Position numbers and translations under genes: made by a program. Source: GWE2-40-63 sp050179685 (GTDB taxonomy: Bacteria; Bacteroidota; Bacteroidia; Bacteroidales; SZUA-534). Taken from it: a stretch of 64,000 nucleotides of DNA. The stretch covers positions 62,001-126,000 of the forward strand of contig JBFXEW010000009.1 of assembly GCA_050179685.1 (NCBI GenBank), in the 5' to 3' direction. The notes beneath the pieces were generated by a model, which worked only from the letters and a program-made list of their open reading frames with translations, made no database searches and was not told the origin of the DNA. This document shows, in pieces, positions 34,933-43,724 of the stretch; positions within the stretch are counted from its first letter, which is position 1; every line of letters starts with the position of its first letter.

Positions 34933-34970
34933 GTGATTTGAGTTTTTAAATGGATATTGTTTTTTAAGGA

Positions 34971-35804
34971 TTAAATTACAAAATCGATAACCTGATCGTA
35001 CTCAGGATTTTTGTTCTTTACATATACTTCGTTTTTGTTTAACACAATGGAATAGTCCTCTACACTGTGTGTAAGCCAAACGTTACCGCCAATAACCGAG
35101 TGATTTCCAACAACTGTTTTTCCGCCCAGAATGGTAGTTCCCGAATAAATGGTAACATGATCACGTATGGCGGGATGCCTTTTGCTTCCGGCTTTTTCCT
35201 TGCTTACACTAAGTGCTCCCAGGGTAACTCCCTGATAAATTTTTACATGCTTACCAATTTCGGTAGTTTCGCCAATTACTATTCCGGTACCGTGGTCGAT
35301 GCAAAACGATTCGCCAATGCTGGCTCCCGGATGAATGTCAATTCCTGTTTCTTTGTGTCCGTATTCCGAAAATAACCTTGGCAAAACCGGAATATTCAGT
35401 TTGTAAAGTTCGTGGGCAATACGATGGATGGTTATGGCAAAAAAACCGGGATAGCTTACTATTACTTCTTCGATGCTTTCGGCGGCCGGATCACCTTTGT
35501 AAATGGCTTCGGCATCTTTAATAAGTAGGTGGTACACCGTTTCGAACCGGTCAATAAACGCCTGAGTCAATTCGTTGGCTTGCACATCGGTATAACTTAT
35601 CGATTGGAGCAGACAACTCAGCTGAATTTCGATGTGGTTGAGGTCGGCTTCCAAATCAATTTTATCTTTTTTACTGAGGATGGGAAAAAGCAGCGAAATA
35701 ACACTCCGCAAAAGCAGTTGGCTGTTTTTTACCGAAGGAACTTTACCAGCAGCATTTCGGCGAAATTGCCCGATTTGTTTAAAAAAACTTTCTTTGTTCA
35801 TCAT
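34971..35804 (-). CDS. cysE: Serine O-acetyltransferase (EpsC/CysE type)
   Basis: The 277-residue protein has an N-terminal helical part and a left-handed beta-helix with hexapeptide repeats: DIHPGASIGESFCIDHGTGI, VIGETTEIGKHVKIYQGVTL, GTTILGGKTVVGNHSVIGGN. The active His is in CIDHGTG, the EpsC layout common in plants and many bacteria. It acetylates serine from acetyl-CoA as the first step to cysteine. Start is ATG ATG at 35804; either Met is possible. It is preceded by a leader ORF and an intrinsic terminator (35813-35845) and followed by cysK. Confidence 0.96.
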   Translation of the reverse strand: MMNKESFFKQIGQFRRNAAGKVPSVKNSQLLLRSVISLLFPILSKKDKIDLEADLNHIEIQLSCLLQSISYTDVQANELTQAFIDRFETVYHLLIKDAEAIYKGDPAAESIEEVIVSYPGFFAITIHRIAHELYKLNIPVLPRLFSEYGHKETGIDIHPGASIGESFCIDHGTGIVIGETTEIGKHVKIYQGVTLGALSVSKEKAGSKRHPAIRDHVTIYSGTTILGGKTVVGNHSVIGGNVWLTHSVEDYSIVLNKNEVYVKNKNPEYDQVIDFVI

Positions 35805-35812
35805 ATTATTGT

Positions 35813-35845
35813 AAAAAAAAAGCCCTGACGATTAACGTAAGGGCT
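35813..35845 (-). terminator. Attenuator terminator in the cysE leader
   Basis: On the minus strand AGCCCTTACG, loop TTAAT, CGTCAGGGCT form a 10-bp stem with one mismatch, followed by a run of eight or more T, only 8 nt before the cysE start. The 5' arm (GCCCT) can alternatively pair with AGGGC in the leader ORF (35891-35895), which would block the terminator. Confidence 0.88.
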
Positions 35846-35874
35846 CATTATAGTTATGTTTAATTATAATCTTG

Positions 35875-35952
35875 TCACACTACAAAATATGCCCTGCATG
35901 TTGTATGCATACAACAACAATTCAAAGCGCTATTTTGTGTTTTATTATTCAT
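35875..35952 (-). CDS. Cysteine-rich leader peptide of the cysE-cysK operon (25 codons)
   Basis: A 25-codon ORF (ATG 35950-35952, TGA 35875-35877) is preceded by purine-rich AGAAAGAA. Codons 12-14 are three consecutive Cys (TGT TGT TGT) and codon 19 is another Cys (TGC), 4 of 25, far above normal. Codons 13-18 are an exact 18-bp palindrome (35899-35916) able to form a pause hairpin. The following TGC-AGG-GCA includes AGGGC, complementary to the 5' arm of the terminator. This arrangement (control codons, alternative pairings, terminator) is that of a ribosome-mediated transcription attenuator sensing charged tRNA-Cys. Too short for automatic gene callers. The role is inferred from sequence logic. 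Confidence 0.8.
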   Translation of the reverse strand: MNNKTQNSALNCCCMHTTCRAYFVV

Positions 35953-35973
35953 TTCTTTCTTTAGTTTCGAATG

Positions 35974-36003
35974 CAAAAGTAGGATTATATTTTATTTTGC
36001 CAA
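35974..36003 (-). promoter_or_regulatory. Promoter of the cysE leader
   Basis: On the minus strand, TTG (36001-36003), exactly 19 nt, then TACTTTTG (35974-35981). The start would be about 15 nt before the leader-peptide ATG, so leader peptide, terminator and cysE-cysK would share one transcript. Confidence 0.75.
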
Positions 36004-36201
36004 GAGAAGTGTAAAAAATTAACAGTTAATTAACTTAAAAATATTCAGATTGGTGTTTGGTGGATAAAGTTCGTTTCAATTTAAAAGAATTTATCCCAAA
36101 TTGAATCCAGAATGTTGGGAGAGTTTTTAAAGGAAGAAAGTAGATAAAATGCTGGGTGTTTCGTTCAATAAGGCTATTTTTGTGACTTAAACTGGCTGCT
36201 T

Positions 36202-36864
36202 ATGAAAATTGCTGATAATTTACTTGCAATAAAAACGACTATTCCGGAAAATGTAACATTGGTTGCCGTATCGAAAACCAAACCCAATACCGATATTTTG
36301 GAAGCCTATGAGGCCGGACAACGCATATTTGGCGAAAACCGGGCTCAGGAATTAAAACAAAAAGCTGAGGACTTACCTAAAGATATTGAATGGCACTTTA
36401 TCGGTCATCCGCAATCGAAACAGGTTAAATATTTTGCTCCTTTTGTAAGTTTGATTCACGGTGTCGATAGTTTAAAATTGCTGGGTGTAATTGATAAAGA
36501 GGCGCAAAAAAACCAAAGGGTAATCAATTGCCTGCTTGAATTTCATATAGCTGAAGAGGAAAGTAAGTTTGGCCTTTCGTTGAACGAAGCCGAAGAAATA
36601 CTTACAAATCCCGAAACCCAACTTTTAAAGCAGGTGCGAATTTGTGGGGTGATGGGCATGGCCACTTATACCGACGATGAGTCACAGATTCGGCGCGAAT
36701 TTAAAAGTCTGCACAGCATTTTTGTGACATTGAAAAAAAACTACTTTGCTGATAAGCCTTATTTTAATACAGTTTCTATGGGCATGTCGGGCGATTACCA
36801 GTTGGCAATCGAAGAGGGTAGTACGCTGGTTCGTATTGGCAGCTCAATTTTTGGAGTGCGTTAG
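36202..36864 (+). CDS. YggS family PLP-binding protein
   Basis: The 220-residue single-domain alpha/beta barrel starts MKIADNLLAIKTTIPENVTL and has the PLP lysine in LVAVSKTKPNTDILE, plus GENRAQELKQKAEDL, WHFIGHPQSKQVKYF and the C-terminal SMGMSGDYQLAIEEGSTLVRIGSSIFG. YggS/PLPBP proteins bind PLP without a known enzymatic activity and help keep PLP and amino-acid pools balanced. It stands alone with a TATTTTTG box at 36175-36182 just upstream. Confidence 0.95.
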   Translation: MKIADNLLAIKTTIPENVTLVAVSKTKPNTDILEAYEAGQRIFGENRAQELKQKAEDLPKDIEWHFIGHPQSKQVKYFAPFVSLIHGVDSLKLLGVIDKEAQKNQRVINCLLEFHIAEEESKFGLSLNEAEEILTNPETQLLKQVRICGVMGMATYTDDESQIRREFKSLHSIFVTLKKNYFADKPYFNTVSMGMSGDYQLAIEEGSTLVRIGSSIFGVR

Positions 36865-36924
36865 TTCACAAACCAGCTGCTGTAAAAATGTTAAAAAGAC
36901 ACTTTTAGCACCCGTTTAAATTTT

Positions 36925-36932
36925 TATATTTG
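36925..36932 (+). promoter_or_regulatory. -7 box before the PyrD-like gene
   Basis: TATATTTG matches TAnnTTTG exactly, 30 nt before the ATG at 36963. A matching -33 box is not clean (TTTT around 36903), so confidence is moderate. Confidence 0.5.
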
Positions 36933-36962
36933 TTTCCCAAATAAAACGCAAAAAGAGATATC

Positions 36963-37943
36963 ATGGCAAAATTAGAGACGAAATATTTAGGCTTGTCCTT
37001 AAAGAATCCAATTATAGTTAGTAGCTCAGGAATTACCGGCTCCATTGAAAAAATAAAAGAGGCTGAAAAACAAGGAGCTGCAGCGGTGGTGTTAAAATCG
37101 ATTTTTGAAGAGCAGATTAACTATGAGGCTGCCAACTACCAAAAACAGGGAACTGCCGATACCGAAGCTTTTGATTACCTTCAGGGATATGTTTCGGCCA
37201 ATAACCTGCAAAAACACATCAACTTAATTAAAGAAGCCAAACAAGCAGTGAGTATTCCGGTAATTGTAAGCATCAATTGTCATTCCGATAAAAAATGGAT
37301 TGATTTTGCCCAGCAATTGCAAGTTGCCGGTGCCGATGCGCTCGAACTGAATATCTATATAGTTCCCGACGACCGTAAAAAAACAGGGTCCGATATCGAA
37401 AAGCAATATTACAACATTGTAAAAAAGATTGTTAAGCAAATATCAATTCCGGTTTCTGTAAAACTGAGTTATCAATTTACCAATACCATAAATGTGGTTG
37501 ACAATTTAAAAGGACTGGGGGTAAAAGGAGTTGTTTTGTTTAACCGTTTTTATGAACCCGATATTAATATTGATACCCTGGAAATGACCAGCAGTTCTGT
37601 GTTCTCGTCTGATGCCGACCTGCGCTTCCCCTTGCGTTGGGCAGCCATTATTTCCGATCAGGTTTCAGCTTTGGATATTTCTACCTCAACAGGCGTACAC
37701 AATGCAAAAGGTTTGATTAAACTCTTACTGGCTGGTGCCGATACCGTTCAATTGTGTTCGGTATTGTACCAAAAGGGTTTGGGTGAGATTGCTCTGATGC
37801 TAAACGAATTGGACGCCTGGATGGAGCAACATGGTTTTGAAACCATCGAGAATTTCCGTGGATTGATGAGCTATAAATCGATTAGCGACCCTGCAATTTA
37901 TCAGCGTTCTCAATTCATGAAGTATTTTTCGAATTTCGAATAA
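36963..37943 (+). CDS. Dihydroorotate dehydrogenase-like protein
   Basis: The 326-residue protein resembles class 1 PyrD over its whole length (MAKLETKYLGLSLKNPIIVS, SINCHSDKKWIDFAQQLQVA, GADALELNIYI, VSVKLSYQFTN) and ends with an extra C-terminal piece (EQHGFETIENFRGLMSYKSI). Members of this TIM-barrel FMN group annotated as 'dihydroorotate dehydrogenase-like' often accompany a true PyrD; whether this one acts on dihydroorotate is open. It is expressed alone, with an intrinsic terminator 20 nt after its stop. Confidence 0.88.
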   Translation: MAKLETKYLGLSLKNPIIVSSSGITGSIEKIKEAEKQGAAAVVLKSIFEEQINYEAANYQKQGTADTEAFDYLQGYVSANNLQKHINLIKEAKQAVSIPVIVSINCHSDKKWIDFAQQLQVAGADALELNIYIVPDDRKKTGSDIEKQYYNIVKKIVKQISIPVSVKLSYQFTNTINVVDNLKGLGVKGVVLFNRFYEPDINIDTLEMTSSSVFSSDADLRFPLRWAAIISDQVSALDISTSTGVHNAKGLIKLLLAGADTVQLCSVLYQKGLGEIALMLNELDAWMEQHGFETIENFRGLMSYKSISDPAIYQRSQFMKYFSNFE

Positions 37944-37963
37944 AATTATAGCACTTGATCATA

Positions 37964-37998
37964 AAAGTCCGGCAAGAAAATATCTTCCGGACTTTTTT
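37964..37998 (+). terminator. Intrinsic terminator after the PyrD-like gene
   Basis: AAAGTCCGG and CCGGACTTT pair around a 14-nt loop, with a T-run after it. Confidence 0.88.
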
Positions 37999-38025
37999 AT
38001 AGTATAAAATGAAGTTTCCGTCTTG

Positions 38026-38541
38026 TTATTCCGGATAAAGCCGGATAATTCCTTTTAAATCGTCGGCCAAAACCAGGTTGTCGTCGATACAATTATCCAT
38101 ATTGGCATCTACAAAAGCCAGCAATTCATTTTTCCGTTGCTCCGATACCCGGGCTTCCATGTTTTCAACTACGGTAAAGGCTTCAAAAGCCAGTTCAAAT
38201 GGTTCGTTAAAAACCATGGCAATAAAGGTTTCCAGATATAAAATGTAGTTCAGTCGCGATTGCCAGCAGGAGCTTACCAACATTTTTTTCGCCAGGTGGT
38301 ATTCCGGATTTTTAATCAGTTGTATTACAGTTTCGGCCGAAGTTTGATTCTTTAAGTCGCAGAAAAAGCGGTAAATGGCCTCGCTAATCTCGTTATTGGT
38401 TTGGTTCAGGTAAATTTGTGTTAGTATTTCCAGTACCTCATCGTTGCCGTCGTGCCGCAGCGATTTTATGGTATCGAGAATCAATTCTTTATTGGCCGAT
38501 TTCAATTGCTCAGCCAGTATTTTTTTTTGTCCGTTTTCCAT
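38026..38541 (-). CDS. HEAT-repeat-like hypothetical protein
   Basis: The 171-residue all-helical product has no signal peptide. Paired amphipathic helices of about 30-35 residues (KELILDTIKSLRHDGNDEVL, EILTQIYLNQTNNEISEAIY, RFFCDLKNQTSAETVIQLIK) resemble HEAT/ARM-type repeats. The rest is acidic. I recognise no named family. It is probably cytoplasmic and protein-binding. It lies alone on the minus strand between two plus-strand genes. Prediction of the fold is moderate; function unknown. Confidence 0.7.
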   Translation of the reverse strand: MENGQKKILAEQLKSANKELILDTIKSLRHDGNDEVLEILTQIYLNQTNNEISEAIYRFFCDLKNQTSAETVIQLIKNPEYHLAKKMLVSSCWQSRLNYILYLETFIAMVFNEPFELAFEAFTVVENMEARVSEQRKNELLAFVDANMDNCIDDNLVLADDLKGIIRLYPE

Positions 38542-38717
38542 TTTAAAATTTTTTCAAAGGTAGGGATTTCTGTATAATTATTCTTATAAGGCTGGTTTGT
38601 TACTCTGGCATGTTGAGCACTTCTTATTAGATAAGGACTAAAACTAAATGTGCTTGGCTTTCATAACAAAAAAGCTATATTCGTGTTTTAATTGCAGAGG
38701 GTATTTAAAACAGATTT

Positions 38718-41189
38718 ATGATAAATTTTTCGAATCCAGAAAAGACCGCGATTATTTTCAAAGAAAATAAGGTGAGCTATGCCGACCTTTCGGTAAAAAT
38801 TAATCAGTACGCGCAGCTATTTAAAGGTAAAGGCTATACTAAAGTAGCGCTTTATTGTGAAAACCGTTTCGAATGGGTTTATGCCTTTTATGCCGGCTGG
38901 TTGAATAACTGTTCTGTAATAACCATCGATTACCTTTCATCGGTCGATGATGTGGCTTATATATTAAATGATAGCCGGCCTGAAGTTATTTTTTCGTCGA
39001 ACCTAAAAGAACCCGACCTGAATGCAGCACTGGCTAATCTTGATTACGAATATCAGTTTGTAAATTTCGATAAGGTTGAACTTCCTGAAAGTACAGAACC
39101 TGCTGAATGGAATATTCCTGCCGATGTGGAGCAAACAGCAGTTATAATATACACTTCGGGAACTACCGGAAGCCCAAAGGGCGTTATGTTATCGTTTAAT
39201 AATTTGTTGGTTAACCTAAAAGGAGTTACCACCGATGTAAAAATTTTCCGTGAAGACCGACAAACACTGATGTTATTACCCTTACATCACATCTTACCTT
39301 TGTTGGGAACTATGATTGCTCCGCTTAACGTTGGGGCTACCATTGTAATGTCGCCTTCCATGCAATCGTCCGATTTGCTCGAAACCCTGCGAAACAATGA
39401 GGTTGCTATTGTTATAGGTGTTCCGCGCTTATACGAAGTAATTTATCAGGGTTTACGCGCTAAAGTTTTTGCCAGCGCTGCCGGACGAATTTTTTACCGG
39501 GTATTATCCACTTTTAAAAGTCAATCGCTTTCGAAAAAAATATTCAAAAAAGTACATCAGGGATTTGGCGGCCGTGTCGAAATTATGGTTTCAGGTGGAG
39601 CTGCTTTAAGTCCGCAGGTGGGTAAATTCTTTATGACTATGGGTTTTACCGTGCTCGAAGGTTATGGAATGACTGAAACGGCTCCGATGATAACTTTTAA
39701 TCGCCCCAAAAATTTCCGTATTGGCAGTCCGGGTCAGTTGCTCGACGGTGTGCAGTGCGAAATTCGCGACGAGGAAATTGTGGTAAAAGGCCCTAATGTA
39801 ATGCAGGGCTATTACAACCGTCCTGAGGAAACAGCCGACATTATTAAAGACGGCTGGCTTTACACCGGCGATTTGGGTTATTTCGACAAAGATGGATTCC
39901 TTTACATTACCGGACGGAAAAAAGAAATTATTGTACTTTCGAATGGTAAGAACATTAATCCGGTCGAAATTGAAGATAAACTCGAAAAAGGTTCGCCTTA
40001 TATTAGTGAGGCCGCAGTTTTTCTGCATCAGAACCAGTTGCATGCGGCAATAATTCCCGATTACAATGAACTTTCGGCTGCCGACGTTAAAGATGTTGAA
40101 GAGTTTTTTAAGGAAACAGTATTTAAAGAATACAACAGCAAAGTGAGCTCGTACAAGCGGGTGATGAAATTCACAATTATTAAATCAGATATACCGCGAA
40201 CTCGCCTGGGCAAGATTCAGCGTTTTAAACTGGCCGAATTGCTCGAAGCTCCGGGCAAATCGAAAGCTAAAGTAGCCGATCCCGATACGGAAGAATACAA
40301 AACCGTAAAGCTGTTTATCGAAAGCCAGACCAACGAAGCTATTAGCCCGGACGATCACCTGGAATTTGATATTGCTCTCGATTCGCTGGGCAAACTGGGA
40401 CTTATCGATTTTATCGACAAAACCTTTGGCATAAAAATAGAAGAAGAACGTCTGCTGAGTTTTCCATCGGTTGGTAAACTGGTCGATTTTATCAGGGATA
40501 ACAAACTGCGGCATAAGGTTGAAAACATCGACTGGTCGGCTATCTTAAAAGAAAAAGTTTCTTTGAACCTTCCTAAAGCCTGGTTTACTCAGGGACTTAT
40601 TAATAAAGGTTCAAAACTCTTTTTTAAACTGTATTTCCGTTTTCAGGGAAGCGGAACCGAGAATATTCCCGAAGGCCCTTGTATTATTGCACCCAATCAC
40701 CAGAGTTATTTCGATGCCCTTTTTGTTTCGTCGTTAATACGGAATAAAACCATGAAAAATATTTATTTCTACGCCAAAAAGAAGCATGTAAACAATGGTT
40801 TTCTGCGATTTATGGCCAGAAAAAATAATGTGGTGGTAATGGATGTGAATAAAGACTTGAAAGAATCGATACAAAAGCTGGCCGAAATTCTGAAAATGGG
40901 TCGCAAAGTAATCATCTTCCCCGAAGGAACCCGTTCAAAAGACGGTTCGTTGGGCGAATTTAAGAAAACTTTTGCCATACTTAGTAAAGAACTTAATGTA
41001 CCGGTAATTCCGGTTGCTATTTGTGGCGCTCATAAAGCGCTTCCCACCGGAACACACTTTCCACGGATTTTTACCAAAGTAAGGGTGCAGTTTTTAAGCC
41101 CCGTTGAACCGGCAAATTACGATTACGATTCATTGACCGTTAAGGTACGGGAGCAGATTGCATCCAGCATAGGAACCATGGCTTGTTAA
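38718..41189 (+). CDS. Fused AMP-ligase / acyl carrier / PlsC acyltransferase
   Basis: The 823-residue protein joins three parts. Residues ~1-510: an AMP-forming acyl-CoA/acyl-ACP ligase with IIYTSGTTGSPKGVML, EGYGMTETAPMI, YTGDLGYFDKDGF and GRKKEIIVLSNGKNINP. Around 540-600: an acyl carrier domain with Ser556 in LDSLGKLGL, the phosphopantetheine site. Residues ~640-820: a 1-acylglycerol-3-phosphate acyltransferase (PlsC) domain with the H(X)4D box NHQSYFD (His661, Asp666) and FPEGTRSKDG. Together it can activate a fatty acid, hold it on its own carrier and transfer it to a lysophospholipid, as in an Aas-type acyl recycling enzyme. The order resembles Aas with an added carrier domain. It stands alone with a strong terminator after it. 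Confidence 0.9.
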   Translation: MINFSNPEKTAIIFKENKVSYADLSVKINQYAQLFKGKGYTKVALYCENRFEWVYAFYAGWLNNCSVITIDYLSSVDDVAYILNDSRPEVIFSSNLKEPDLNAALANLDYEYQFVNFDKVELPESTEPAEWNIPADVEQTAVIIYTSGTTGSPKGVMLSFNNLLVNLKGVTTDVKIFREDRQTLMLLPLHHILPLLGTMIAPLNVGATIVMSPSMQSSDLLETLRNNEVAIVIGVPRLYEVIYQGLRAKVFASAAGRIFYRVLSTFKSQSLSKKIFKKVHQGFGGRVEIMVSGGAALSPQVGKFFMTMGFTVLEGYGMTETAPMITFNRPKNFRIGSPGQLLDGVQCEIRDEEIVVKGPNVMQGYYNRPEETADIIKDGWLYTGDLGYFDKDGFLYITGRKKEIIVLSNGKNINPVEIEDKLEKGSPYISEAAVFLHQNQLHAAIIPDYNELSAADVKDVEEFFKETVFKEYNSKVSSYKRVMKFTIIKSDIPRTRLGKIQRFKLAELLEAPGKSKAKVADPDTEEYKTVKLFIESQTNEAISPDDHLEFDIALDSLGKLGLIDFIDKTFGIKIEEERLLSFPSVGKLVDFIRDNKLRHKVENIDWSAILKEKVSLNLPKAWFTQGLINKGSKLFFKLYFRFQGSGTENIPEGPCIIAPNHQSYFDALFVSSLIRNKTMKNIYFYAKKKHVNNGFLRFMARKNNVVVMDVNKDLKESIQKLAEILKMGRKVIIFPEGTRSKDGSLGEFKKTFAILSKELNVPVIPVAICGAHKALPTGTHFPRIFTKVRVQFLSPVEPANYDYDSLTVKVREQIASSIGTMAC

Positions 41190-41204
41190 TCGGCTAAAAG
41201 AATA

Positions 41205-41243
41205 AAAAAGCCACAGGAAACTCAGGTTCCTGTGGCTTTTTTT
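41205..41243 (+). terminator. Intrinsic terminator after the ligase-acyltransferase gene
   Basis: AAGCCACAGGAA and TTCCTGTGGCTT form a 12-bp stem around CTCAGG-type loop, flanked by A-run and T-run. Confidence 0.9.
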
Positions 41244-41289
41244 ATTAATTTCAGCAGCTTTAAAAAACCCAAAATGAAAGGCTTTTGTA

Positions 41290-41961
41290 ATGAAAAAAAT
41301 AGACGCTAAAAACGAACGTTTTACCAAATCGGAAGAAATAGCGAATGCCATTTCGCACGGAATAGGATTGGTATTAAGTATTGTAGCCACAGCTTTTATT
41401 GTAATGTATGCGGCAAAAACCGGTAGCCCATGGCACATAACAAGCGCTTCAATTTTTGGGGCAACCATGATTATTTTGTACACCTCATCAACTTTAAACC
41501 ATTCATTGCCCCATTCCGGTGCTAAAGATTTTTTTCATAATTTCGATCAGATAGCCATTTATTTTCTGATTGCCGGAACTTATACACCGCTTTCGCTTTC
41601 CATTATCGGAGGCAAATGGGGTTGGGTAATGTTTGGAATTGAATGGGGTTTTGCTTTAGCCGGAACATTAATTAAGATAGTTTTTCCCAATCGTTTTGAA
41701 CGGGGCGTTAATAAATTTATCATTGTTTCGTATGTAATTATGGGTTGGTTGCTGTTGTTTTTCCTGATTCCCATTTTCAATAACATGCAGCCTTTGAGTA
41801 TTGCTTTTATTTTTGCCGGCGGCATTTTTTATTCGTTGGGAGTGGTGTTTTTTAAGATGGAAAAACTGCTTTTTTCGCACCTAATCTGGCATTTATTTGT
41901 AATTGCCGGAACCGTGTTTCACTGGTTGGCTATTTTCCTGCATTTTAAACAACTGGTTTAA
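41290..41961 (+). CDS. Hemolysin III (PAQR) family protein
   Basis: The 223-residue membrane protein has seven hydrophobic segments and the family's signatures ISHGIGLVLSIVATAFIV, LNHSLPHSGAKDFFHNFDQI, AIYFLIAGTYTPLSLSIIGG and the C-terminal HLIWHLFVIAGTVFHWLAIF with metal-ligand His. Despite its name, members of this class are integral membrane hydrolase-like or signalling proteins of uncertain role rather than secreted toxins. It lies about 100 bp after a terminated gene, no operon partners. Confidence 0.93.
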   Translation: MKKIDAKNERFTKSEEIANAISHGIGLVLSIVATAFIVMYAAKTGSPWHITSASIFGATMIILYTSSTLNHSLPHSGAKDFFHNFDQIAIYFLIAGTYTPLSLSIIGGKWGWVMFGIEWGFALAGTLIKIVFPNRFERGVNKFIIVSYVIMGWLLLFFLIPIFNNMQPLSIAFIFAGGIFYSLGVVFFKMEKLLFSHLIWHLFVIAGTVFHWLAIFLHFKQLV

Positions 41962-42259
41962 GCAAAAACACCTTTGTGAAACAATAAAATTTGCGAGTTG
42001 TTAGCCCTCAAAGAGCAACAAATAATTTTTGTCTGAAAGCATACTTTTTTGCTTTTGCCAACAATTACGCAGCATTAAAAGTGAATTATAGAAAACTAAA
42101 CATAAACAGGGTTTGAGAATCACTAATTTATTCGAGTTTTTTCTTTGAAAATCAAGCGAATAAAAAAATATTCAGATTTTTTGGAATTGGATTAATTTTC
42201 GGAAAAAATAAACTTAATTTGCAAAAACTCAAACTCATTATTTTTATGGATGATTAGAA

Positions 42260-43666
42260 ATGAAGAATACCTATTTTGATCTTGTTGAACAGAGTTATTA
42301 CTTTCCTCAGGAAGGTTTTGACTTAAGGGATGGATACCTTACCTTCCACGGCGTTTCACTAAAGTACCTGATTGAGAAATACGGTACACCGTTCAAACTA
42401 GTTTACCTGCCTCGCATTGGCGATCAGATTAAAAAAGCCAGAAACCTTTTCAACCGGGCCATTAAAGCCAACAATTATCAGGGAAACTACCATTATTGTT
42501 ATTGTACCAAGTGTTGTCACTTTCACCATGTGATAAGTGCTGCATTAAAGCATAATGTTAACCTGGAAACATCGTCGTCATTTGATATCGATTTAATTGA
42601 AAAACTTTATAAAAAGGGCGAGCTCGATAAATCGAGGATTATTGTTCACAATGGGTATAAAACTGATGACTACATCATCAAGATTATTAACCTGCAAAAA
42701 ATGGGTTTCGAGAACTCTATCATTGTTTTGGATAGTCCAAAAGAGTTAAGCAAAGTAACCCGTCTGGCCGGCGATCATAAAGTTAAAATTGGCCTGCGCA
42801 TGGCCATCGACGAAGAACCGCAATCGGCTTATTATACTTCGCGTTTGGGCATCAGGCACACCGAAATTGTGAGTTATTTTAACGCAAAAATTAAAGGCAA
42901 CCCCAACCTGGAGTTAAAAATGCTTCACTTTTTTGTCGATTCAGGCATTAAAGACAGCCTGTATTACTGGGGCGAATTCAATAAAGCTTTAAAAATATAT
43001 TCCGAGCTTAAGAAAAAATGCAAAACCCTCGATTCACTGAATCTGGGTGGTGGTTTTCCCATTCGTAACAACCTGGGTTTTGAATACGATTACGAATACA
43101 TGATTAAAGAAATTGTGCGAAATATTAAGGAAATCTGTACTACCGAAGGAATTCCTGACCCCGATATTTATACCGAATTTGGAAAATACACCGTAGGCGA
43201 GAGTGGAGCCAATATCTTTAAAGTAATTGAGCAAAAACAACAAAACGATAAGGAAAAATGGTACATCATCGATAACAGTTTGATGAACACCATTCCCGAT
43301 GCCTGGTCAATCTATGAAAAGTTTATTCTTTTGCCTGTTAATAAATGGGAAAACGAATATTCACGTGTAAGTATTGGTGGAATCAGTTGCGACCATTCCG
43401 ATTATTACAATTCCGAAGATTTGAACCAGCAGATTTTGCTTCCCGCATTTGTCGATAAAGAAAAAGAACCGCTTTACATTGGTTTTTTCCATACCGGTGC
43501 TTATCAGGATTCCATTAGCGGATACGGAGGAATAAAACACTGTTTAATTCCATCGCCCAAGCAGGTAATTGTCGACCGCGACGAAAAAGGAAACTTTATC
43601 GACTATGTGTATCGGAACGAACAAACCGTTGATGATATGCTTCATATTTTAGGTTACAAGGAATAA
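42260..43666 (+). CDS. speA: Arginine decarboxylase (alanine racemase-fold, fold III)
   Basis: The 468-residue protein is of fold III decarboxylase type: the PLP lysine in YCTKCCHFHHV, an alpha/beta barrel N-terminal half (ETSSSFDIDLIEKLYKKGEL, HNGYKTDDYIIKIINL, GLRMAIDEE), and a late LNLGGGFPIRNNLGF plus EFGKYTVGESGANIFK. It is short compared with E. coli SpeA and matches the Bacteroidota arginine decarboxylase. It makes agmatine from arginine, the first step to putrescine or spermidine here. The deoxyhypusine-synthase-like gene follows 58 bp later, forming a polyamine pair. Low-GC 298-bp region upstream without clear promoter. Confidence 0.85.
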   Translation: MKNTYFDLVEQSYYFPQEGFDLRDGYLTFHGVSLKYLIEKYGTPFKLVYLPRIGDQIKKARNLFNRAIKANNYQGNYHYCYCTKCCHFHHVISAALKHNVNLETSSSFDIDLIEKLYKKGELDKSRIIVHNGYKTDDYIIKIINLQKMGFENSIIVLDSPKELSKVTRLAGDHKVKIGLRMAIDEEPQSAYYTSRLGIRHTEIVSYFNAKIKGNPNLELKMLHFFVDSGIKDSLYYWGEFNKALKIYSELKKKCKTLDSLNLGGGFPIRNNLGFEYDYEYMIKEIVRNIKEICTTEGIPDPDIYTEFGKYTVGESGANIFKVIEQKQQNDKEKWYIIDNSLMNTIPDAWSIYEKFILLPVNKWENEYSRVSIGGISCDHSDYYNSEDLNQQILLPAFVDKEKEPLYIGFFHTGAYQDSISGYGGIKHCLIPSPKQVIVDRDEKGNFIDYVYRNEQTVDDMLHILGYKE

Positions 43667-43724
43667 AAAATTCAATGATTTTTTGCCTGTTGGTTTTAAC
43701 AGGTAACTTTTAATAATAGAAACA

